54,346 nucleotides of DNA from positions 1 to 54,346 of the forward strand of contig NZ_LFIP02000020.1 in the NCBI RefSeq assembly GCF_001189235.2. Reading direction: 5' to 3'. Both the position numbers and the translations under genes were made by a program. Below, piece after piece: positions 37,305 to 44,422 of this stretch (position 1 is its first letter; every line of letters begins with the position of its first letter). The notes below the pieces were generated by a model. That model made no database searches. It was not told the origin of the DNA and saw only the letters and a list, made by a program, of their open reading frames with translations. Source of the stretch: Bradyrhizobium embrapense. GTDB taxonomy: Bacteria; Pseudomonadota; Alphaproteobacteria; Rhizobiales; Xanthobacteraceae.

Positions 37305-37335
37305 TGCCCGTGGATTCGAATCCCACCCCTTCCTC
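37305..37335 (+). other. tRNA-Ser-like 3' fragment, possible attachment-site scar
   Basis: GTGG-ATTCGAAT-CCCAC makes a T-arm with the canonical TTCGAAT loop. It is followed by CCCTTCCTCTACA, where a serine tRNA would read an acceptor strand ending in CCA. No other part of a tRNA precedes it. Integrative elements often leave such 3' tRNA scraps at their ends, and the gene content changes character just to the right. I did not find a second copy in the window. Confidence 0.4.
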
Positions 37336-37803
37336 TACACGGCGTTGATATTATTGCGGTTCGCGATAGTTAGCCGAAAAGCTACGGTCCAAATCTACGG
37401 TATCAGCAGTACGCGACGTGTCCGGTAGCCTAGATTGAGGTTTATCTGCTTCAGTTGGTGGACGCGGCGAAACTGGAGCTGACGGATCGCGCCTGAGGTG
37501 GCGGAAAGATGTTTCACGCGGAAGACGTAGGTCAGCCCGTTCAAGTGCGCGTGTATTGCTTGCTGAAGTCATTCAGCAGCAAATCTCCATACAGGTACGT
37601 CGTGCCGCACATATCGGGTGCTCAGCCAGGACCTGTCCCGGATGGTCTACCCCAGTAGGAGTTTTTGAGAAGCATAGCCTTGATGTGAGCGGTCTGCTCA
37701 TCCGTGGAAGCCGTGGGCGCCCCGCCTTGCGCTTCTTCGACCAGGGCAGCCTTCTTTGCCATCTCAACCTGCGTTATGATCGAGCTTTTGAGGGTTGAGA
37801 ATC
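37336..37803. other. Non-coding stretch before the 37.8-40.2 kb operon
   Basis: 468 bases. No recognisable gene. Should contain the promoter for the downstream three-gene run. Confidence 0.4.
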
Positions 37804-38385
37804 ATGGGACAGGCGAAGCGCCGGCATGCGGAAGTCCAAAAATGGCTTGAGGCCCTGTCCCCCGAGGAAAAGCAGATCGCCGACGTGGCGCGACGCCTCA
37901 TAACGAACTTTATTGACCCGTCTGAAGCAACTGGGATGTGCTACCGGCTCACTTACTTTCTCCACCTCTACCTTCTGGAAAAGGACATTAAGACGATACC
38001 TGTGATTGGGTACGTCAACGACGGAACCGACGATGTGTTCATGTCCCACGCCTGGCTCGAACACGAGGGCAGGAAGACCGATCTGACCCTAGCGAGACCC
38101 GAACGTCCTCACTTAAATCCGCCGGGCGACATTCTCATTCAGGATTTTCCGTTTCGACGGATTGGAAAATACACCTATCACCTGACCAAAACGCCTGCGG
38201 CCGTCGCCGTCGAGAACGTTTGGTTGGAAGAACCGCAAGGTGCCCGCATCGTCAGGCAAAAGGCAGTCGAGCACGAAGCTATGAAGAAGCGCGCCGAGAA
38301 TGCCGCAGCGATGCGCTCATTCTTGGACGCTGCGCCGGACGGAATAACCTACGATCGGTTCAAATCAATCATCGCCCAGCCATGA
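37804..38385 (+). CDS. Putative transglutaminase/papain-like protein of unknown function
   Basis: 193 residues from ATG 37804 (MGQAKRRHAEVQKWL). Cys46 in ATGMCYRLTYFLHLYLLE begins a helix, followed by VIGYVNDG, then His82 in FMSHAWLEHEGR and Asp93 in KTDLTLARPE. This Cys...HAW...D spacing is the pattern of bacterial transglutaminase-like and related cysteine-triad folds (for example lasso-peptide B2-type proteases), so a protease or amide-forming activity is plausible. The C-terminal 60 residues are charged and helical. Its stop overlaps the next start by ATGA, making the HNH gene its operon partner. I cannot name the family. Confidence 0.7.
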   Translation: MGQAKRRHAEVQKWLEALSPEEKQIADVARRLITNFIDPSEATGMCYRLTYFLHLYLLEKDIKTIPVIGYVNDGTDDVFMSHAWLEHEGRKTDLTLARPERPHLNPPGDILIQDFPFRRIGKYTYHLTKTPAAVAVENVWLEEPQGARIVRQKAVEHEAMKKRAENAAAMRSFLDAAPDGITYDRFKSIIAQP

Positions 38386-39215
38386 AAACACGCGAAGACC
38401 TGCGGCCGACACAGAAGCCGCTTGTAATCGATATCCTGAAATCCCTGGACATGGATGTCGGTAAGTGGGCCGACATGAAAGGCGGCGCGGCGCGCGCGGC
38501 GTCAAACCCGAAGTATTGCTACAACTGGTCGTTCCGGCAGCCCGGCGAATTCTTCGTGGTCTGCCTCTGGTACAAAGGCCTCAAGCAGAAAGGCTCCCAG
38601 CTCTACTTTGAGGTCAACAGGACTGGCAAAAGAGCCTATCGTACCGAGCCAGGTTCGAGCACGTGGAACAAACGTTCCGACGATTTCGACCAGAGCGTTT
38701 GGTAGGCCTACAGCCACCAGCTTCCGCTAAAGGTTATAGTCGTTGAAGGCGATGGCGGGAGCGTCCGGGCGAGGCTGCTCGACGACGCATTTTGGGCGGT
38801 TACCGAGTACGATATTGCCACTTCAAAATGCACGATCGTCCGCGGCGCGGAGCCCGTCCCGGTTAGTATTAGCGCGGATGATATCGAGCTAGCGGGATTT
38901 GAAGGACAGAAGCGCAAGCGTTTCGTTCAGCATCGCCGTCGTGAAGACTCAATGCGGCGTCACAAGATCGAAGACGCACTGGCAAGAACCGGTAAGCTGG
39001 TTTGCGAAGTGCCAAAATGCGGATTTGATTTTGAGAAACGCTACGGGGCCGTTGGAAAGGGTTATGCCCAGGTCCATCATCTTATCCCGCTACACAAAGC
39101 TCCGAAGACCGGCCGAAAGGTAACTCTTAACGACCTCGCCATCGTTTGCGCGAACTGCCACGCGATGATTCACGCAGGCGGCGAATGTCGGCCGCTCAAA
39201 GGGTTGATTTCGTGA
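38382..39215 (+). pseudogene. HNH endonuclease gene with an in-frame TAG
   Basis: One frame runs from ATG 38382 to 39215, interrupted only by TAG at 38703-38705 (after DQSVW, before AYSHQLP). The N-terminal 107 residues (MKTREDLRPTQKPLVIDILK, KYCYNWSFRQPGEFFVVCLW) form an unassigned domain. The C-terminal part has CEVPKCGFDFEKRYG, then QVHHLIPLHKAPKTGRKVTL and NDLAIVCANCHAMIH. That is a classic HNH nuclease with two Cys pairs for zinc (McrA-like layout). Whole-length homologous architecture would be about 277 residues. Either it is inactivated by nonsense mutation, or it is expressed as an N-terminal fragment with low-level read-through. ATGA overlap with the preceding gene. Confidence 0.82.
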
Positions 39216-39224
39216 GGACTGCTC

Positions 39225-40184
39225 ATGCTTAATATGTCGAAGAAAGCCGACCTTCAGCGGCTTGTTGATGAAGGTATAGAGGAAAGCCTGACCCTCGACT
39301 ATAAGGCCTCCCTTTCGTTGTCCCGAGAAGGCGGTAAACCGGACGAGCTATGTAAGGATGTAAGTGCCCTTGCCAATTCCGCGGGCGGCTTGCTCATCTA
39401 CGGCATCGAGGAAGACAAGAGCGCGGGCAAGCCGTCAAAGGTCGATGACGGAGTTGTTGACCCAAAGATTACCAAGGAATGGATCGAGCAGATATTGAAC
39501 TCGAAGGTCCAGCCTCGCATGGATGGCTTCCGGATCGAACGCATCGATATGGAAACCGGAAAATATGGCTACGTTATCTCGGTCCACCAGTCGCAAATCG
39601 GTCCACATCAGGCTCCGGATGGAAAATACTACAAGCGCTTCAATTTTCAGTCCGTGCCGATGCACGACTACGAGATCCGCGACATCATGCGGCGGTCCAC
39701 TACGCCTCACCTTTACGTCAGGTTCTCTTTCCTCGATAAGCGTGATCGTACTCATTTCGACTACAAGGCTAACGAGGAGATTTCCAAGCCTGTTCTCCTG
39801 CTTGGCACTCTCGGCAATCAATCCCCGCAACCGGCCCACTACGCCATGGTCAGGGTGGGCATTTCATCTAGCATCGGAATACAGCACGGGCCGCCGTGGA
39901 TTACCGCTGTTGTTGAGGAAACCGAGGACTACGGTCAGTTGGCATGGGTCAGCCAGGTCATTAGCGCTCCACCCAATCTTCCGGTGTTCAAAGAGCTTGA
40001 GCAACCGCTTGACCAGAGGGGCATTGCCTTGTTTTTTCATTCAAGAACGCTTGCCCAATCGCACCGTTGGCCTGTCGTCGTGGAAATACTTTGCCCCGGT
40101 TTCACATCTCGCGAGGCGTGGTTCATTCAGCAGCAAGGCTCGAACCTGAGACTTTTGCCGCCTGGGCACCCGCTGCTAAGATAG
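39225..40184 (+). CDS. AlbA_2 (Schlafen-like) DNA/RNA-binding domain protein
   Basis: 319 residues. GAGGA lies 6 bases before ATG 39225, 9 bases after the HNH stop. Residues about 15-125 are an AlbA_2 fold: EESLTLDYKASLSLSREGGK, CKDVSALANSAGGLLIYGIE, then KVQPRMDGFRIERIDME, GYVISVHQS and PDGKYYKRFNFQSVPM. Such domains bind nucleic acid and are common in regulators and defence-island proteins; some related Schlafen proteins cut tRNA. The C-terminal 190 residues (beta-rich, LYVRFSFLDKRDRTHFDYKA) are unassigned. Its position after an HNH nuclease and a cysteine-triad protein suggests a joint system. Confidence 0.82.
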   Translation: MLNMSKKADLQRLVDEGIEESLTLDYKASLSLSREGGKPDELCKDVSALANSAGGLLIYGIEEDKSAGKPSKVDDGVVDPKITKEWIEQILNSKVQPRMDGFRIERIDMETGKYGYVISVHQSQIGPHQAPDGKYYKRFNFQSVPMHDYEIRDIMRRSTTPHLYVRFSFLDKRDRTHFDYKANEEISKPVLLLGTLGNQSPQPAHYAMVRVGISSSIGIQHGPPWITAVVEETEDYGQLAWVSQVISAPPNLPVFKELEQPLDQRGIALFFHSRTLAQSHRWPVVVEILCPGFTSREAWFIQQQGSNLRLLPPGHPLLR

Positions 40185-40515
40185 TTATCTGAAGAACCCG
40201 CGCCAATATCCGAACCCAATCCCCGCAGCGAGCGCCCAACGCAGGAGCCTCTGAGCCGGAGGTATCACACCTGTCCCCCATTTCCAGATCGCAGTTCCAG
40301 CAAGGAATGTCGTGCACAGCTCCCGTCTTTCGGACGCTTCAACAAGCCCACTCCCCGATGGCTGTGTTCGATACCGAGCTTGCTGAAAGACGCGGGGCGA
40401 CAACAGGCGTCGAGATCGAGGCCGTGACCCATCAGTCCGTCAGCCGATCAGATTCCCGCAAAGCGAATTATGACGGCCAATACAGCAGCCACAAAGCCTC
40501 CTATCGGAGGCGCTC

Positions 40516-40757
40516 ATGGCTGATTGGCCGACCGTCTCCGTGAAGATACCACCCGACCTAAAGCTCCATTTGAAGCTGCCGCTGACAACCTGAAACTCTA
40601 CTGCAAGAAGAACCTGTCCGAGTTTCTGCGCCAAGCAGGCATCGAAAACGCGAGCAAAGCTTCGGGCATGCGGTCGACGCTGCCAATCCATGTAGGCGAA
40701 GTGCGCGCCGATAATGATTGCGTCTCCCTAATCGCTATTTGCGATTCACGAAGATGA
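40516..40757 (+). pseudogene. Small DNA-binding (ribbon-helix-helix-like) protein, frameshifted
   Basis: GGAGG lies 5 bases before ATG 40516. The frame begins MADWPTVSVKIPPDLKLHL. A missing T near 40572 moves the continuation to the next frame: EAAADNLKLYCKKNLSEFLR, QAGIENASKA. VSVKIPPDLKLHLEAAADN is typical of a ribbon-helix-helix strand and first helix, and LSEFLRQAGIE of the second. Such proteins are antitoxins or mobilisation accessory proteins. The assignment is by pattern only; the 3' end overlaps the convergent gene. Confidence 0.5.
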
Positions 40758-41607
40758 GCTGAGCACCCATAGACCATGCCTCTGCTCCCACCAAAAGAGC
40801 AACGGCTTCTTCCCGGCTCCGTCCGCTAGCCCGCAATCTGCTCAATCGTTGTTGACGAAGCGCGGTGCTCCGGCCCTCGTCCGAGGCTATTCGATAAGCA
40901 ATACGTTCCGAATCTTGCCGCCGATCCCGAAAAGGTTGGCGGACCGCCTCCCTTCGCTCAAAACCCGCAAGAATTCGCTCCAGTACTTCACCAAGGGAAA
41001 TTTTTCGAACCTCCAAACGAGTCGCTACTTTATGGGCTATGTCCCTAGCACCCACGGTAGCGAGTGGCAGCGGCCGAGAGCAGACGTAGGCACGTGTTGC
41101 ATCATAGACGATCTTGTGTGCTCCATCCGAGATGCCGTTACCTTGAAGAACCGAACGAATGCCACCCGGCGTTACAATAAGCGAATTCTCCAGGACCTCG
41201 TTACGTTCGTAGTGGCCCAGATACTCTTCCCAGTCGTGGAAGATCGGTGCAACGTAGAAAACGTCGGCACCGTCTTGTTCAGCCTTTAGAAGCAGCTCGA
41301 ACTGACCATCTGGCTCAGCAGTATCAATGTGATATCTCCAGAACGGTTGACCAAGCTTGGGCCGCGGGGCCGGAACGAAGCGCCGCAGGGCCTGGCCGAG
41401 CTTGAATTGGAGCATCAGCGCGGCGCCTTGAACATCAAATCCGACATCGAAGCCGAGCGAGGCTTCGTGCATCAAGCTCGGCAAAAATGGGACCGTGAAC
41501 AGCCCGGCAGATTCCAATCTCTTTTCCACCTCTCGGGTCACGCCATACCCGTAAGAGAATTCAGACAATCGCTCATGAAGTTCGATCGGCATATGTAGCT
41601 CGCCCAA
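40735..41607 (-). CDS. Conserved hypothetical protein
   Basis: 290 residues (ATG 41607; a second ATG five codons on, MPIELHERLSEFSYGYG, is equally likely). I do not recognise a named family. Visible features are SAGLFTVPFLPSLMHEASLG then FDVGFDVQGAALMLQFKLGQ, an aromatic segment QPFWRYHIDTAEPDGQFELL, and EQDGADVFYVAPIFHDWEEY. These are followed by a VTPGGI strand and a basic C-terminal helix rich in Arg. The opening D...QFK order is loosely reminiscent of PD-(D/E)xK nuclease cores (E-x-Q/K), but I would not assign one. It stands alone, convergent with the broken small regulator. Confidence 0.7.
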   Translation of the reverse strand: MGELHMPIELHERLSEFSYGYGVTREVEKRLESAGLFTVPFLPSLMHEASLGFDVGFDVQGAALMLQFKLGQALRRFVPAPRPKLGQPFWRYHIDTAEPDGQFELLLKAEQDGADVFYVAPIFHDWEEYLGHYERNEVLENSLIVTPGGIRSVLQGNGISDGAHKIVYDATRAYVCSRPLPLATVGARDIAHKVATRLEVRKISLGEVLERILAGFERREAVRQPFRDRRQDSERIAYRIASDEGRSTALRQQRLSRLRASGRSREEAVALLVGAEAWSMGAQLIFVNRK

Positions 41608-42090
41608 ATCAATTTTACCGTTCCCCGGCGCCGACGCTGTCCGAGAAACGCGGTTGTCTAAACGAATCGTTTGGAAAGTCCGAAATCGGTGCGGAGCTAG
41701 CAGTGGTCGTCCAGACGAAAAAGAACCACAACCGTTTTGACAATCATGGGGTCGCCAAGCCCCAATGGTTGCAGCATGGTTTGGCTAAGCCGTAGAGTCA
41801 AGGTCGCCGGCAACGTGGGGCGACACAGGTTCGCGATGGAAAGGCGGAGCTAACACTGACTACGAGTCGTCGAAACCTAGCAAGCTATGTGCTTGGACGA
41901 CCTCAAGGCCGCCAGTGCGGCCAACCTACGAGGCGCGATGACCTACTGCTCACTCCCGGATCGACTTTAAACGTCTTACAATCTCGGCACGTTAGTCGAC
42001 GCTTCGTCTTATGCTTCTCGGCCCGCAAAATCTCGCACATACCTATTGCGTGCTAGGATGAATCCAAGGTCCGCAGGTGTGACGAAAAAA
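41608..42090. other. Non-coding stretch right of the hypothetical gene
   Basis: 483 bases; nothing recognisable on either strand. Confidence 0.4.
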
Positions 42091-43521
42091 CTACATCTTA
42101 AGCCCACGGGAAACTATGCCTGAGAGCATCTCTCGGGCAAGATCACGATCCGTCTTTGGGAACTGAAGTTGACGTAGAACATAAATATAAGCGCATGCGA
42201 GAACCTCGCGATCGCCAAACGCTTCAGCATGCGCCCACTTGCGCGCAGAGGCGATGAAATTAGGGATTGTTGAAAGTTTCGCGAATGCGTTCAGATCAAA
42301 CCAATCTATCGTCCCGTCGCCGGGCCTCCAGCGAAGCATGTCGCGATATCCGTGAGGATGAAAAAACGGGCTCAATTCAAGCGTGACCGCGTCAATGGCG
42401 CTCGGGAGCGGATCGACCGAGCCATAGTCCAACAACATGACATGGTGTGTCGCATTTGCCCGAGCGTTCTCTCCGTGCAGATCCCCATGGCGAGTGCACA
42501 TGTTCACCGCTATTTCGCGCGCTTCGTAGGCTCTCCAATCAATGTCATCAATCAAAGAATGAATCGCCGGCAGACGATCTTCCCAAACTAGAAGCTTTAC
42601 TAGCTCGAGAATGGAGCCTTGCTTCACACTCGGCTTTCTGGCCCAAGTTGACTCGCACTCCCTAAGAGCATTGGCACAAACTGCTGCATCATTATCGGAG
42701 ATGCGCAGAACTTCGAACATCGAGTGATCGTACCCCTCCAAGAGGCGGTAGAATGCGCCTCTGCGGCCGACCACTCGTGCAAGAGGTGGTGGGAGTTGCG
42801 GGGCATAGGTGCCGGCCGGCAAGCGCACAACCTCCTGTTCGTATCGCTTCATCTCGCCTAAAATGGCGTCATGCGGGCCAATTTTCCCGACAGCTGACAT
42901 CCGAACTTCGCCGTTGCTGTTCTTGACCTCGGCCTTCAGTACCCTTGCTCCGGAGAGGCCATCATTCAGAACCTCGACATCGACGCATAGTCCGCTTTGT
43001 AGCCGACCGAAGCAGCGAACCAGCCGAGCCTCATCGTCCCTAAGCTTAATGCCGGCCCCTCTGGTATTAATTTCTATTTGGTCCGTGATTCTCGCTGTTG
43101 CAGCTAGTTGCTCGACTGCCTCGAAGAATGGGGTAAGCGTAGATTTTTGGAATCTCCGGACGAGCGGCGTCGGTTTCCGATCACCAAAGACGTCGCACAG
43201 CTGTCCCTGAGCGACGAGTTCATCCACGTACTCATCACCCATGGGGAGTGCTGTGAGGAAATAGACGACTGTATCAGGGGCGACTTGACGTACCTGTTCC
43301 AGCACCGCACGACCATGCACAACGTCTGGATCTAATTGGCCCGGAGCACTCGGGATTCGTTGATCCAATACGATGAGGTCGAACGCCCTCTCGGACACGC
43401 GTGCTACCGCCGTATCGCGATCTTCTGCAACTTCTACCGCATGGTCGCCGAAGACTCGTTTCAGCTCCGGTAAGATGGCGGCAACTCGTGCGGGCTCATC
43501 CTCAACCAGAAGGCAACGCAT
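42091..43521 (-). CDS. Response regulator receiver fused to an APH-like kinase-fold domain
   Basis: 476 residues from ATG 43521 (the frame is open upstream to 43842, but GAGGTG and the receiver start fit here). Residues 1-125 are a CheY-like receiver: LLVEDEP with Glu7-Asp8, phospho-acceptor Asp53 (DLIVLDQRIPS), Thr90 (YFLTALP) and Lys116 (GDRKPT). From about 160 on is a kinase-like fold: SAVGKIG with Lys213, a Glu in EMKRYEQEV, the catalytic loop TRHGDLHGENARA (345-352) and LLDYGSVDPLP (Asp365, DFG-like). This resembles aminoglycoside-phosphotransferase-type kinases and the ternary-complex-associated (TCAD9-type) domains of predicted conflict systems. Ten bases separate it from the histidine-kinase gene. 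Phosphorylation of the receiver probably controls the kinase domain. Confidence 0.82.
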   Translation of the reverse strand: MRCLLVEDEPARVAAILPELKRVFGDHAVEVAEDRDTAVARVSERAFDLIVLDQRIPSAPGQLDPDVVHGRAVLEQVRQVAPDTVVYFLTALPMGDEYVDELVAQGQLCDVFGDRKPTPLVRRFQKSTLTPFFEAVEQLAATARITDQIEINTRGAGIKLRDDEARLVRCFGRLQSGLCVDVEVLNDGLSGARVLKAEVKNSNGEVRMSAVGKIGPHDAILGEMKRYEQEVVRLPAGTYAPQLPPPLARVVGRRGAFYRLLEGYDHSMFEVLRISDNDAAVCANALRECESTWARKPSVKQGSILELVKLLVWEDRLPAIHSLIDDIDWRAYEAREIAVNMCTRHGDLHGENARANATHHVMLLDYGSVDPLPSAIDAVTLELSPFFHPHGYRDMLRWRPGDGTIDWFDLNAFAKLSTIPNFIASARKWAHAEAFGDREVLACAYIYVLRQLQFPKTDRDLAREMLSGIVSRGLKM

Positions 43522-43531
43522 GAAAGACACC

Positions 43532-44422
43532 TCAGCTTTGAACGGAAATGATCGGCCAATTAAGATTAAGGGTACACCCCCTATCTTTCTGCGGAACGAG
43601 TTCGATTGTGCCCGAAAGCGACAGCATCGCGGCCTTGGCGGCGGGTAGTCCGTGGCCGCTGTGTCCTTTTGAACTGGTACCGATCTCGAATGCGCCAGAG
43701 ATGCTCCCTGAAAAGCCCATTCCCTCATCGATAATCGACACCCAATTGTCTCGATCGGTTCTACCCCAGTTGACGACAATAGCTGGCTTGTGATCTTCCC
43801 CAGCAATTGGCAGGCACGCTTCGATCGCGTTTCGGATTCCATTAGTCACTGCGATAGTTACGAGCGACGGATCCCCCTGCACGAGCGCAGGCTGCGGGCC
43901 GGCAAAACTTACAAAGCACCGCTGGTGTTCGAGGTCGTGCGGCAAGCAATTGCGAACAACTGTCGCTAAGTCGAACTCCTCGATCACGGCAGGCTTCGAG
44001 GCATTGTACAGTTTGGTAATGGCGGTTGCTTGCAGTTGTATCTGACCAATCGCGGTCTTGGTTCGGCTATTCAAGAAATCTGGCACCTCTTGCGCAGCCG
44101 CATGTTCGATATCGCCGATTAATGGGTTTAGTTGATGCAGCACTCGCTCGGTAACTGTACGCATCGCCTTGAGGAATGCTTCATCGTAAATTTCCCTAGC
44201 CTGCTCGGCGGCTGGCTCAGCCGCCATTGGCATGCTAGCGTTCAACGTCTCTAATGCGGATCCAAATTGTTGTCGGATCTGGGGTACGGTCTCGCTGTAG
44301 TAGGCGGCCTCGATCACGGCCCGCTCGACCAAGGTCGGATTTAGTGCAATTTCTCGGCCTGCAAGGCGACGATCCGCAGATCGTTTCGAAGCAATGAGTG
44401 CGGTGAACTGCTCAGGCGTCAT
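43532..44422 (-). CDS. Histidine-kinase-type ATPase (sensor kinase without membrane segments)
   Basis: 296 residues. The N-terminal 60 residues (RRLAGREIALNPTLVERAVI, ETVPQIRQQFGSALETL) look like a HEAT-like helical module. A helical region with an H-box-like stretch TERVLHQLNPLIGDIEHAA (His96) may be the dimerisation/phosphotransfer helix. The HATPase_c domain follows: N box VTNGIRNAIEAC, G1 SIIDEGMGFSG, F box FEIGTSSKGHSG, G2 GHGLPAAKAAM, and the end TIELVPQKDRGCTLNLNWP. No signal peptide or membrane helix, so it is cytoplasmic. Its ATG overlaps the upstream ATPase stop (ATGA). It likely phosphorylates the receiver of the next gene. Confidence 0.85.
   Translation of the reverse strand: MTPEQFTALIASKRSADRRLAGREIALNPTLVERAVIEAAYYSETVPQIRQQFGSALETLNASMPMAAEPAAEQAREIYDEAFLKAMRTVTERVLHQLNPLIGDIEHAAAQEVPDFLNSRTKTAIGQIQLQATAITKLYNASKPAVIEEFDLATVVRNCLPHDLEHQRCFVSFAGPQPALVQGDPSLVTIAVTNGIRNAIEACLPIAGEDHKPAIVVNWGRTDRDNWVSIIDEGMGFSGSISGAFEIGTSSKGHSGHGLPAAKAAMLSLSGTIELVPQKDRGCTLNLNWPIISVQS

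Noticed and set aside
42091..43842. Longer start (43842) for the receiver-kinase gene
   Set aside because: The extra 107 residues are antisense to the histidine-kinase 3' end, lack protein-like features, and the receiver domain begins exactly at ATG 43521 behind a GAGGTG ribosome site.
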